In this document: positions 16,673 to 25,900 of the stretch, piece after piece | Layout of the letters: each line of letters starts with the position of its first letter | Position numbering within the stretch: the first letter of the stretch is position 1 | NCBI RefSeq assembly: GCF_007004655.1 | Contig: NZ_ML660087.1 | Coordinates: forward strand, 196,987-260,986 | DNA: 64,000 nt | Direction of reading: 5' to 3' | DNA from: Exilibacterium tricleocarpae | Lineage (GTDB): Bacteria; Pseudomonadota; Gammaproteobacteria; Pseudomonadales; Cellvibrionaceae | Position numbers and translations under genes: made by a program | Notes under the pieces: model-generated | Databases searched by the model: none | The model's input: the letters and a program-made list of their open reading frames with translations, nothing else | Told to the model about the DNA's origin: nothing

Positions 16673-18650
16673 GTTAAAGGCCGACAGGCTCAAGTCCATG
16701 CCGCGCTCCGGCCTGGAAAAACTGCTTTCGCTGTTAACCAAAAAGGGCTTTCGGTTACTCGGGCCGACTGTCAGCAACGGTGCTATCGTCATTGGCGATA
16801 TAGCCACTACGGCGGATTTGCCTGTGGGCTGGACGGACAGACAGGCACCGGGCAGCTATCGTTTGCAAAAAACGGGGGATAACCGCGCTTTCGATTTTGT
16901 TGTGGGGCCGCACGCCTGGAAACAGTATCTGTTTCCGGCCAGGGAAACCTTGCATCGAGCCACTTTTGACAAAGCGGCCGGGCTGTGGCGTCAATCCGAC
17001 GACAATGCCGTCGCCACCGCGTTTATCGGCGCGCGCGCCTGCGATCTGGCCGCTATGGCTATTCAGGACCGTGTTTTTATCGGCGGTGAATATATCGATC
17101 GCGGTTATCACAACAGACGGCAAGCCAGCTTTATCGTTGCGGTTAATTGCCTGCGGGCCGGCGACCTCTGCTTCTGTGATTCCATGGGTACGGGTCCGGA
17201 GGTGAAATCGGGCTTCGATATTTGCCTGACGGAATTTGACGATACGTTTTTGGTACAGGCGGGCAGCCGGCGCGGTGAGAAGGTTGTCGCCCAACTACCG
17301 ATTGAACCTGCAACTGAGAACCAATGTGATGACATGATGGCCGGCCTGGCACAATGCCGGCAACAAATGGGTCGGCACCTTGAGACCGAAAACCTGGAGG
17401 GTCTCTTATTTGCCAACCTTGAGCATCCCCAGTGGGATAACGTGGCAGAACGCTGTCTCGCCTGTGGCAACTGTACCATGGTGTGTCCAACCTGTTTTTG
17501 TTACTCCGTGGATGAGACAGCCGACCTGGGCGTTGCCCCCCCGCAGCGGGAACGCAGTTGGGACTCGTGTTTTTCCCAACAGCATTCGCAGGTCAACGGC
17601 GCCAGCTTTCAACCCGCCGTTAAGGACCGTTACCGGCAGTGGTTAACGCACAAACTGGGGGCCTGGAAATCTCAATTCGGCACCAGCGGCTGTGTCGGTT
17701 GTGGCCGTTGCATCGCCTGGTGCCCGGTCGGCATTGACCTGACCGAAGAGGTGGCGGCTATCGGCGTCGGTGCCGCACCGCCGGTGCCAATGCCCGAGCA
17801 TCGGCCGATTGCCGTCAAGGGTGCTGACAGTTCTACGGCGCCTCTCTTTGCAACGACCAAAGTTTCTGTAACAGATGTGGTTGCCGAAGCACCGGAGGTC
17901 AAGACGCTGGTATTGAATATGCCGGCGGATTATCACTACCAGCCGGGGCAGTTCAATATGCTTTCCCTGCCAGGTATTGGTGAAGTGCCCATTTCCTTGT
18001 CCGGCAATAGCGAGGGGGCTGTTGAACACACCATTCGCAGTGTCGGCAATGTTACCGCGGCGCTTAGTGCGTTGAAATTCGGCGCGACGCTGGATATTCG
18101 CGGTCCCTACGGTTCAGCCTGGCCGATGGCGCAGACTCGCGATCGGCCCGTTACGGTGGTTGCCGGTGGCATTGGCCTGGCCCCGCTGCGGGGCGTGATG
18201 CGAAGCTTGGCGAATGAGGATAGAGACAACGACACTGAGTGGGTGCGCCTGATCTATGGCGCACGGCGGGCAGATGCGCTGTTGTTTACCCGGGAATTAA
18301 AACAGTGGCAGCAAAATCCGGCTTTGAGAGTGGCGGTGACTGTCGATCAGAGCACCCGCGACTGGACCGGTAATGTAGGCACCGTGATTACCTTACTGCG
18401 GCGCAAGGACATACCCGTGAATGGCCTCTACTTCGTGTGTGGCCCGGAGGTGATGATGCTGGCGGTGGTGCGGCTGCTGCGGGAGGCGCAGGTTCCTCCA
18501 CAAAATATTTATCTCTCCATGGAGCGCAATATGAAATGCGCGGCCGGTCACTGCGGGCGCTGCCAGTACGGTCCCTACTTTATCTGCAAGGACGGACCGG
18601 TATTCAGCTACGACAGGCTGGCTTTTTTATTTGGCAAACAAGGGTTTTAA
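16665..18650 (+). CDS. Group 3b-type NiFe hydrogenase, fused beta-gamma subunit
   Basis: From ATG 16665 (GGGAG upstream) the protein has 661 residues and joins two normally separate subunits. The N-terminal part (to about 370) is the iron-sulfur beta subunit, with [16 protein letters not shown] from Cys264 and [16 protein letters not shown] from Cys343. After an Ala/Pro-rich linker, the C-terminal part is the flavin and pyridine-nucleotide gamma subunit: [21 protein letters not shown], and four cysteines in CAAGHCGRC...C for a [2Fe-2S] cluster. In sulfhydrogenase-like enzymes these parts carry electrons between NAD(P)H and the NiFe core in the cytoplasm. Either end could be a separate gene elsewhere; here the frame is continuous. 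Confidence 0.88.
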   Translation: MTELKADRLKSMPRSGLEKLLSLLTKKGFRLLGPTVSNGAIVIGDIATTADLPVGWTDRQAPGSYRLQKTGDNRAFDFVVGPHAWKQYLFPARETLHRATFDKAAGLWRQSDDNAVATAFIGARACDLAAMAIQDRVFIGGEYIDRGYHNRRQASFIVAVNCLRAGDLCFCDSMGTGPEVKSGFDICLTEFDDTFLVQAGSRRGEKVVAQLPIEPATENQCDDMMAGLAQCRQQMGRHLETENLEGLLFANLEHPQWDNVAERCLACGNCTMVCPTCFCYSVDETADLGVAPPQRERSWDSCFSQQHSQVNGASFQPAVKDRYRQWLTHKLGAWKSQFGTSGCVGCGRCIAWCPVGIDLTEEVAAIGVGAAPPVPMPEHRPIAVKGADSSTAPLFATTKVSVTDVVAEAPEVKTLVLNMPADYHYQPGQFNMLSLPGIGEVPISLSGNSEGAVEHTIRSVGNVTAALSALKFGATLDIRGPYGSAWPMAQTRDRPVTVVAGGIGLAPLRGVMRSLANEDRDNDTEWVRLIYGARRADALLFTRELKQWQQNPALRVAVTVDQSTRDWTGNVGTVITLLRRKDIPVNGLYFVCGPEVMMLAVVRLLREAQVPPQNIYLSMERNMKCAAGHCGRCQYGPYFICKDGPVFSYDRLAFLFGKQGF

Positions 18651-18653
18651 ACC

Positions 18654-19442
18654 ATGGTTGTTAGGAACAAAGCGGCACGACCGCGAGTGGGCGTTTTTAA
18701 GTTCGCCTCCTGCGACGGTTGCCAGTTAACGCTGCTGAATTGTGAAGATGAGCTGCTGCTGTTGGCCGGCAAAATCGATATCGTGCACTTTCCGGAAGGG
18801 GCTTCGCCGGCCCGGCCTGATGGGCCGTTCGATCTTGCCATTGTTGAGGGGTCGGTATCCACCCCCGAACAGTTGCGGGAAGTCAGGCATATTCGCAGCC
18901 GCTCCCGGGTACTGGTCACCCTGGGCGCCTGCGCCAGCAGTGGCGGCATCCAGGCTCTGCGCAACTTTGCCAATCACGATGAGTTTCGAAAAGCGGTTTA
19001 TGCCAGGCCCGAATATATCGCCAGTCTGGCCACCTCCACACCGGTGTCGCACCATGTCCCGGTGGATTTTGAATTGCGCGGCTGCCCGATCGATAAGAAC
19101 CAGCTGCTGGAGCTGATCAGCGCCTATTTGCGCGGCAGGTCGCCGGCGATTAAAAACGAAAGTGTTTGTTTTGAATGCAAACGCAGGGGCACGGTGTGCG
19201 TTGTGGTTGCGGATAACACGCCGTGTCTGGGACCGGTGACCCACGCCGGTTGCGGTGCTATTTGCCCGGCATTTCGGCGCGGTTGCTACGGCTGTTTTGG
19301 TCCCCGGGAAGCGGCTGCCACCGAGTCCCTGGCGGCGCATATGAAAAATATCGGCAAGTCGGAGCAGGAGATTCTGCGCTCGTTCCGGTTGTTTACGGCG
19401 GGCGCACCGGCCTTTGAAGACGAGAGCCGGCGGCATGAGTGA
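18654..19442 (+). CDS. Group 3b-type NiFe hydrogenase small (delta) subunit
   Basis: The 262-residue protein begins four bases after the fused subunit. It opens with VGVFKFASCDGCQLTLLNCED, the proximal-cluster cysteine pattern of NiFe small subunits. LVTLGACASSGG, FELRGCPIDKNQL and two cysteine-rich segments follow (VCFECKRRGTVC; GPVTHAGCGAICPAFRRGCYGCFG). There is no twin-arginine signal, which fits a cytoplasmic enzyme. It carries the iron-sulfur relay next to the NiFe subunit. The stop overlaps the start of the large-subunit gene by 8 bases. Confidence 0.92.
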   Translation: MVVRNKAARPRVGVFKFASCDGCQLTLLNCEDELLLLAGKIDIVHFPEGASPARPDGPFDLAIVEGSVSTPEQLREVRHIRSRSRVLVTLGACASSGGIQALRNFANHDEFRKAVYARPEYIASLATSTPVSHHVPVDFELRGCPIDKNQLLELISAYLRGRSPAIKNESVCFECKRRGTVCVVVADNTPCLGPVTHAGCGAICPAFRRGCYGCFGPREAAATESLAAHMKNIGKSEQEILRSFRLFTAGAPAFEDESRRHE

Positions 19443-20766
19443 CGGGGAAAAAGTCTACAAAGTCGATATGCTGACCCGGGTTGAGGGGGAGGGGCGTTTT
19501 TACCTGAAAGTCAGAGACGGCCAAGTGATTGAATCGCGCCTGAATATTTTTGAAGCCCCCCGCTATTTCGAGGCTTTTCTGCGCGGACGCGCGATCGAGG
19601 AAGTACCGGATATCGTGGCCAGAATCTGCGGTATCTGTCCGGTCGCGTATCAGATGAGCGCTGTGCGGGCACTGGAAAATGCCCTGGGACGTGTGCCGGC
19701 GTCACCGATTCGCGCACTGCGCCGGCTGCTCTACTGTGGCGAATGGATTGAGAGTCATGCGCTGCATATTTTTCTCCTCCACGCCCCGGACTTTCTCGGC
19801 TATGCCAGTGCCATGGCAATGGCGGCCGATCACAAGGCGGTTGTCGAGCGGGGCTTGCGTATAAAGAAAGCCGGCAATGGGTTGATTGCCTTACTGGGCG
19901 GGCGGGCGATACATCCGGTCAGTGTCCGGCTCGGTGGTTTTACCAGCGCGCCTGAGGCGCGTTTGCTGGCGGACTTGCGCCCGACTCTGCAAGAGGCGCT
20001 CAATGATGCCCTGGCGACCGTGCATTGGGCGGCAGGTTTTTCCTTCCCGGCATTCGAACAGGACTATACGTTTGTTTGTCTCGACGGCACTGACTACCCC
20101 CTGGAGTGGGGGGATCATATCTATATCAGTGGGCAGGGCAGGGTGGCAGTGGCCGATTTTCACAGCCGGATCACGGAATCCCAGGTGGCCCATTCCACTG
20201 CCCTGCAAAGTCGCCTGAAAAACGGACAGCACTATTTATGCGGTCCGATGGCCCGCCTCAACCGCCATCACCAGCGTCTGCATCCGCAGGCCTTGGATGC
20301 ATTGCACAAAAGTAGTCTCACCTTGCCCGTGCGCAACCCTTATCAATCGATTGTGGTTCGTTCGCTGGAACTGGTCCATGCCCTTGCCGAAGCCCTGGAT
20401 ATCATCGACGCTTATCAGCGGCCGGTGCCTGCGTTTGAAGCTTACACGGCGCGCGCAGCCATCGCCGCGGGCGCTACCGAAGCGCCGCGCGGTCTGCTTT
20501 ACCACCGTTATCAGATCGGTGACGACGGCCTGGTAAAAGAAGCGACAATCATCCCGCCCACCTCCCAGAACCAGGCACAGATCGAGGCGGACCTGGTGGC
20601 TGTGACGCCGCAACTGCTGGCGCTGGAAGATAAGCAGGAACATGAACAGGCGACGCACCTGTGTGAACAGTTGATTCGCTCTTACGACCCCTGTATCTCC
20701 TGCGCCACGCATTTTTTACGCCTTGATATCGACCGTGACGATACCGCTCAAGAGGTTGATCAGTGA
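19435..20766 (+). CDS. Group 3b-type NiFe hydrogenase large (alpha) subunit
   Basis: ATG 19435 gives 443 residues; an in-frame TTG at 19414 is less likely. The NiFe ligands are present: RICGICP supplies Cys65 and Cys68, and DPCISC supplies Cys420 and Cys423. KVDMLTRVEGEGRF is the usual N-terminal motif. About 17 residues follow the CATHF segment and would be cut off by the maturation protease encoded next. The enzyme would produce or oxidise H2 with NAD(P)(H) through the fused beta-gamma subunit. In the first motif a Tyr (CGICPVAYQMSA) stands where many large subunits have His. Confidence 0.93.
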   Translation: MSDGEKVYKVDMLTRVEGEGRFYLKVRDGQVIESRLNIFEAPRYFEAFLRGRAIEEVPDIVARICGICPVAYQMSAVRALENALGRVPASPIRALRRLLYCGEWIESHALHIFLLHAPDFLGYASAMAMAADHKAVVERGLRIKKAGNGLIALLGGRAIHPVSVRLGGFTSAPEARLLADLRPTLQEALNDALATVHWAAGFSFPAFEQDYTFVCLDGTDYPLEWGDHIYISGQGRVAVADFHSRITESQVAHSTALQSRLKNGQHYLCGPMARLNRHHQRLHPQALDALHKSSLTLPVRNPYQSIVVRSLELVHALAEALDIIDAYQRPVPAFEAYTARAAIAAGATEAPRGLLYHRYQIGDDGLVKEATIIPPTSQNQAQIEADLVAVTPQLLALEDKQEHEQATHLCEQLIRSYDPCISCATHFLRLDIDRDDTAQEVDQ

Positions 20767-21374
20767 AGATTGTCGCACTGGGTAACGCCGCCGCCGGTGA
20801 TGATGGCGCGGCGCTTATCGTTGCCAAAATGATAGCTGCAAAAACGACAGCTGCAAAAACGACAGCTGCAAAAACGACAGTTGTAAAAACGACAGTTGTA
20901 AAAACGACAGTTGTAAAAACGACAGTTGTAAAAACAAAGGTGCCGAAAACGGAGACGGCGAATAAAGCCGGCGTCAGTGTGCTCGCGCAAAAAGCGCCGG
21001 CCGCCAACCCGGATATTGTTTTTGCCGGGCGACCAGGCGCTGAATTACTCGATCTGCTCGACAGCGATGGGCCGGTGATACTGCTGGACGTCGTGACAGG
21101 CGCGGGGCGGCCGGGGCAGGTGATTCGGCTGACCTTCGGCGAACTGATCAACCATGTGAGTCCCGCCAGGCAGGTGTCTTCACACGGATTCGGGCCGGCA
21201 GAAGTGCTGCAGTTGGGGCAGGCCCTCGGCCGGTGTCTGCCCGAGGGCTGTTTTATCGGTATTGAAGGTATGCAGTTTGAACCGGGAGCAGCGCTCTCGG
21301 CACCTGTCAGCCGGGCCATAGACGCATTTGCCGACCGCGTGCGGGCCGCTATTGGCGAGTTCGCCCGGGATTGA
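20763..21374 (+). CDS. NiFe-hydrogenase maturation protease with a repeat insertion
   Basis: GTG 20763 overlaps the large-subunit stop. The 203-residue protein starts as an M52-type endopeptidase, MKIVALGNAAAGDDGAAL, with the first metal-binding Asp. It resumes at PDIVFAGRPGAELLDLL, VILLDVVTGAGRPG and SSHGFGPAEVLQLGQAL, which hold the other acidic and His ligands. Between these parts, residues about 22-75 are a low-complexity insertion of (A/V)(A/V)KTT units made by a 15-bp DNA repeat. The enzyme should remove the C-terminal tail of the large subunit after nickel insertion. The insertion lies after the first strand and helix, so activity may survive if it loops out. Confidence 0.85.
   Translation: MKIVALGNAAAGDDGAALIVAKMIAAKTTAAKTTAAKTTVVKTTVVKTTVVKTTVVKTKVPKTETANKAGVSVLAQKAPAANPDIVFAGRPGAELLDLLDSDGPVILLDVVTGAGRPGQVIRLTFGELINHVSPARQVSSHGFGPAEVLQLGQALGRCLPEGCFIGIEGMQFEPGAALSAPVSRAIDAFADRVRAAIGEFARD
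20835..20939. repeat. Seven in-frame 15-bp units inside the maturation-protease gene
   Basis: Three copies of GCTGCAAAAACGACA (20835-20879) are followed by three of GTTGTAAAAACGACA (20880-20924) and one degenerate copy ending in CAAAG (20925-20939). The exact copies and the block change from GC to TT suggest recent expansion. The period is a multiple of three, so copy-number change keeps the frame. Confidence 0.95.
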
Positions 21375-21404
21375 GGTGTTAACCCATGCCTCGAGGAGGG
21401 AAAT

Positions 21405-21665
21405 ATGCACGAGACCGGTATGATCCGCAGCCTGCTCGATACTGCGCTCGCCACCGCCCGCGATCGCGGCTCGCAATTGCGGGCCGTGTCGGTTCGTCTG
21501 GGTGTGTTGGCAGGCGGTTCCGCCGCCCATCTGCGGACACATTTTGAGCAGGAAATCGGCCGGCGCAAACTGGATGGCATCAGCCTGGATATTGTTGAAG
21601 ATCCGGACTATCTGGGCAGTGTTGAAGTCGTCTCGGTCGACCTTGCGGAGCCGCTCGGTGATTGA
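21405..21665 (+). CDS. HypA-like protein lacking the zinc-binding segment
   Basis: The 86-residue frame begins MHETGMIRSLLDTAL after GGAGGG, matching the conserved N-terminus of the nickel chaperone HypA, in which His2 binds nickel. It continues with RAVSVRLGVLAGGSAAHL and LDIVEDPDYLGSVEVVSVDL, the last part resembling the end of HypA. HypA is usually about 115 residues and has four zinc-binding cysteines in two CxxC pairs; here there is no cysteine at all, and roughly 30 residues are missing. It could be a specialised chaperone or a degenerate copy. Its neighbours, the hydrogenase genes and the hypF stub, support a maturation origin. Confidence 0.7.
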   Translation: MHETGMIRSLLDTALATARDRGSQLRAVSVRLGVLAGGSAAHLRTHFEQEIGRRKLDGISLDIVEDPDYLGSVEVVSVDLAEPLGD

Positions 21666-21765
21666 ATGGCGATGCGTGGAGGTCAGTGGCATTGTGCAGG
21701 GCGTGGGTTTTCGTCCGTTCGCTACACGGCTGTTCCCGCATTTGTTGATTGATCTGCGTCAATAA
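21658..21765 (+). pseudogene. hypF: hypF N-terminal remnant
   Basis: GTG 21658 overlaps the end of the HypA-like gene and opens a 35-codon frame containing VEVSGIVQGVGFRPFATRL. This is the acylphosphatase-type N-terminus of carbamoyltransferase HypF, a protein usually of more than 700 residues. After RPFATRLFPHLL the match ends and TAA follows at 21763. The rest of hypF is absent, and rnfB begins about 110 bases later. This looks like a deletion junction; a full hypF is expected elsewhere if the hydrogenase is active. Confidence 0.8.
21749..21762. promoter_or_regulatory. Strong FNR/ANR-like site upstream of rnfB
   Basis: TTGATCTGCGTCAA matches nine of ten defined positions of TTGAT-N4-ATCAA. 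It occupies the last codons of the hypF remnant and ends 114 bases before the rnfB start. The site suggests anaerobic activation of the rnfB-PFOR-rnfCDGEA operon. Confidence 0.6.
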
Positions 21766-21876
21766 CCGGTATTGCCGCTCTGGCCGGGCGAGGGCAAATT
21801 GGCAGACAATAGCCATAGCGAGGTTATGGCCCGCAAGGGTAACGATAAGGAGAACAGTGGCAAGCGGGTTACTGCG

Positions 21877-22761
21877 ATGACAATTTTGACGGCAATGGGT
21901 GTGATTGGCGTGTTGACCTTCCTGCTCGCGTCACTGTTGCTGTTTGCCAGCCGAAAACTGCATGTCGAAGAAGATCCGCGGTTGGATGTGGTGGAGGCCA
22001 TGCTGCCCCACAATAACTGCGGTGCCTGCGGTTACCCCAGTTGCCGCCTGTTTGCGGAAGCCCTGGTAGCGGCCGCGGTGCTACCCGGCAAGTGCACCGT
22101 CAGCTCGGAGGCTGAACGCGACAAAATCGCCACATTTTTGCACGTTGAGGCGGGGGTGGAAGTCAAACAGGTCGCACGACTTGCCTGTGCGGGTGGCGCC
22201 AATGTGGCAACAAAGGTTGCCCACTATCGCGGCGCAGCGACCTGTGGCGCTGCGGCGCAGGTCGCCGGCGGTGGCAAAGGTTGCTGGTGGGGATGTTTGG
22301 GGCTGGGTGATTGTGAGCGGGTCTGTGACTTTGACGCCATCGTCATGAACGACCACGATCTGCCGGTGGTGGATGAAGACAAGTGCACCGCCTGTGGCGA
22401 CTGTATAGAGGCCTGTCCGAAAGACCTGTTTTCCCTACAGCGCGTGGACCATCACCTGTGGGTGCCCTGCAAAAACCTCGAAGAGGGGGACTGGATTCGG
22501 GGTTATTGCGAAGTGGCCTGCACTGCCTGCGGACGCTGTGCGGTGGACGCGCCGGGTCATCTTATCACCATGCAAAACAACCTGCCTGTGATCGACTATA
22601 CCAAGGGCCGGGACTCTGTCGGTGACCGCGGCAGCCGCGTCGCCATCGAGCGCTGTCCCACCGGGGCTATTGTCTGGATTGACGACAGTGGTGAGATAAC
22701 GAAAGGGGCGGCGAGCAAAAAGATAGTCCGCCATTCGATGCTGCCGGAAGGACCTTCTTGA
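21877..22761 (+). CDS. rnfB: Rnf complex subunit B
   Basis: ATG 21877 gives 294 residues: a membrane helix (ILTAMGVIGVLTFLLASLLLF) and then soluble iron-sulfur domains. NNCGACGYPSC with Cys48, Cys51, Cys56 and Cys73 is the RnfB signature. CWWGCLGLGDCERVCDFDAI follows, then ferredoxin motifs CTACGDCIEACP and CTACGRCAVDAP. RnfB takes electrons from ferredoxin and passes them into the membrane complex. The cysteine-rich middle and C-terminal extension resemble the long RnfB of anaerobes more than the short form of enteric bacteria. AAGGAG at 21847-21852 is too far for the ATG. It fits instead an eight-codon GTG frame (21857-21880) whose TGA overlaps the ATG, so translational coupling is possible. 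Confidence 0.92.
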   Translation: MTILTAMGVIGVLTFLLASLLLFASRKLHVEEDPRLDVVEAMLPHNNCGACGYPSCRLFAEALVAAAVLPGKCTVSSEAERDKIATFLHVEAGVEVKQVARLACAGGANVATKVAHYRGAATCGAAAQVAGGGKGCWWGCLGLGDCERVCDFDAIVMNDHDLPVVDEDKCTACGDCIEACPKDLFSLQRVDHHLWVPCKNLEEGDWIRGYCEVACTACGRCAVDAPGHLITMQNNLPVIDYTKGRDSVGDRGSRVAIERCPTGAIVWIDDSGEITKGAASKKIVRHSMLPEGPS

Positions 22762-22888
22762 GAGGAACTTCTTGAGAGGACCTTCTTGAGAGGACCTTCT
22801 TAAGACGACCTGCTTGAGAGGATCTGCTTAAGAAAACCTTCTCGATAGAACTTTCCAGTAGGACTTTCCTAAAAGGATTTTCCCGAAC
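22750..22888. repeat. About ten degenerate 14-bp units between rnfB and the PFOR gene
   Basis: Units of the form GGACCTTCTTGAGA repeat with a 14-bp period from the last codons of rnfB to about 27 bases before the PFOR start. The first four are nearly identical and later ones drift, with one 13-bp unit. The array has no reading frame on the + strand and replaces a normal intergenic region. Confidence 0.9.
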
Positions 22889-22914
22889 TGACTGCAAGAG
22901 TGGGATCGAACCAG

Positions 22915-25900
22915 ATGAGCAGACCCAGAACCTTCAAATACCCGGGCAAACGCGCCGCTATGGACGGCAATACCGCCGTTATTATGTGCGAGCGCGAGTC
23001 CAGCGATGCCGCGGGCGCCTATCCTATCACGCCGTCGACACAGATGGGTGAAATGTGGGCCCAGGCAACAGCGCAGGGGCATATCAATATGTCCGGCAGG
23101 CCGTTGATTTTTATCGAACCGGAAGGCGAGCACGCCGCGGCGGCGGTAACGGCGGGCATGGCCATGAGCGGTTTGCGCGCTGCCAATTTTTCCTCCGGCC
23201 AGGGCATCGCCTATATGCACGAGTCACTGTATGCGGCCGTGGGCAAGCGCCTGACCTATGTATTGAATATCGGCGCCCGGGCGATGACCAAAGCCACGCT
23301 CAATGTTCACGCCGGGCACGACGATTACCACTGTGTGGATGATACGGGGTTCTTCCAGATGTTCGCCGCCAATGCGCAGCAGGCGGCGGACCTGAATATT
23401 ATTGCCCACCGTATCGCGGAGCTGGCGCTGACCCCCGGTATCGTGGCGCAGGATGGTTTTTTGACAACCCACCTGATCGAGTCACTGCTGCTGCCGGAGC
23501 CGGCACTGATTGCGGAATACCTCGGGCGGCCGGACGATATTATCGATACGCCGACACCCGCACAGAAAATTATCTACGGCGACACCCGCCGGCGCATTCC
23601 CGAACTGTGGGATGTGGACAACCCGGTGATGGCGGGTGTGGTGCAAAACCAGGACGCCTATATGCAGAGCGTGGCAGCTCAGCGCCCGTTCTTTTTTGAC
23701 CCTCTCAAAGAACTTACCGAGCAGGCGCTGTCCCAATTCTATGAATTGACCGGTCGCCGTTACGCCAGGGTCCAGGGTTACCGGCACGACGATGCCGATT
23801 ACCTGATTGTCGGACAGGGCAGCCTGGTTCCCAACGCCGAGGCGGTGGCGGACTATCTGCGTGATTCCCGCGGCCTCAAAGTCGGTGTGGTTAATCTTTT
23901 GATGTTTCGACCCTTCCCTGCCGACCTGTTAAGTCTGATGCTGAAAGGTAAAAAGGGCGTTGTGGTGCTGGAGCGGCTCGACCAGCCGCTGGCGGTCGAT
24001 CTGCCCCTGATGCGGGAGATTCGCGCGGCCGTCAGCCAGTGCATAGAGAATGGTAAGGGTGACAAGGCCGCGCCTCACCCCGAATTGGCGCACTATAAAA
24101 AAATGACCGATATCCCGGACCTCTATTCCGGGTCTTTCGGCTTAGGTAGTCGCGATCTGCAACCCGAAGGACTGATTGCGGCGGTAGAAAATATGTTGCC
24201 CGCCGGCAGACAAAAAAAGCATGTGTACCTCTCTATTGATTTCCTGCACGAACAGGCGTCGACGCCCAAACAAGATGTCTATCAGCAAACCCTTGCCGAT
24301 GCCTACCCCGAGCTGCGCGAACTCGCTATTCGCGGCAGTGAAAATCCGAACCTGATGCCGGCGCAGAGCATCACCGTTCGCTTCCACTCGGTCGGTGGCT
24401 GGGGGGCCATTACCACCGGCAAAAACCTGGCCATGACCCTGTTTGAACTGCTGGGGTACCATATCAAGGCCAATCCGAAATACGGCTCAGAAAAAAAGGG
24501 GCAGCCGACCACTTACTACCTGTCCGCGGCGCCCGAACCGATTCGGGTCAACAGTGAGTATTTCTATGTGGATGTGGTCCTGTCACCGGACCCCAATGTT
24601 TTTCACCACACCAACGCCCTGGCTGGTCTGAGGGAGGGCGGGATTTTTATTATCCAAAGTGACAAGCCGTCGCCGCAGCGGGTGTGGGCGGCGATACCCG
24701 AGCACTATCAGCAGATGATTGTCGACAAACACATCCGGCTTTTTTACCTGGATGCCTTCAAGATTGCCCGCGAGGAAGCGACAGACCCCGATCTGCAGTT
24801 GCGCATGCAGGGCACGGCTTTTCAAGGCGCGTTTTTTGCGGCAGCGCCGGTGATGTCACAGAGCGGTTTTACCGAGGAAAAGTTACTGGCCGCCATTCGA
24901 GCGCAATTGCAACATAAATTCGGTGATAAAGGCGCCCGTGTCGTCGAGGAAAATGTGCGCGTGGTGCAGCGTGGTTTTGACGAGCTGCAGGAAATCCTCG
25001 ACCAGCCGATTGGCGTGCAGGCGCTGAGCCTGGTGGAGCGCCACAGCGAACCGAGCCTGCCTATCATGGTTAAAAAACTGCCCCAAAGCGGCGCGGCGGC
25101 TACCGATATCCATCGGTTTTGGGAACAGACGGGCAGTTTCTACGCCCGCGGCCAGGGCAGCGACAACCTTGCCGATCCCTTTATCGGCCTGGGTGTGATG
25201 CCGGCGGCCTCGGCTTTGTTCCGCGATATGACGGGTATTCGATTCGAGCACCCGCAGTTTATCGGCGAAAACTGTACCGGGTGCGGCGACTGCTACACCG
25301 TTTGCCCGGACACTGCGATACCCGGGCTGGTCAATGAGGTGTCACAGGTGTTGGATACCGTGGTGACGCGAGTGAAGAAAAACGGGCATCCCCTCAAGTA
25401 TTTGCCCCGTGCCGTACGTGCGCTGGAACCTGTGTTTCGCGAGCGGCTCAATCAGGCTGAAGAGGCCGACAGCGTCGGCCCGATGTTACACGAGGCGATT
25501 GAAAAAACCGTCGGCGACTACCGCCTGGCGGACGGCACCGCACTTGCCGATGCGCAAAAAGCTGAACTCAAGCAGGAATTTAACCTTTTCGAAGAGGCGC
25601 TTGATGGGTTTCAGTTTGCATTGACCCGCCCCTATTACACGCTGCATGAAAGACAACAGGTCGGCACCGGTGGACTGCTGAGTATTACCGTCAACCCCTA
25701 TACCTGCAAAGGTTGCATGGAGTGTGTGGCCGTGTGTGGCGACGATGCCTTGCGGCCGGTGACACAAACCGACGAATCGGTAAAACAGTTAAAAGAGAAC
25801 TGGGCGTTCTGGCTGGACCTGCCCAACACCCCGGATAACTATATTCGCGTCGATAATCTCGAGGAGGGTATTGGGGCGCTGGAGACTATCCTGCTGGATA

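Noticed and set aside
20835-20939. Short direct repeats as a CRISPR array
   Set aside because: The units are contiguous without spacers and lie inside a protease reading frame; no cas gene is near.
22750-22888. 14-bp repeat array as CRISPR or as coding sequence of a minus-strand protein
   Set aside because: There are no unique spacers, and the minus-strand frame is a low-complexity product of the repeat with no ribosome site.
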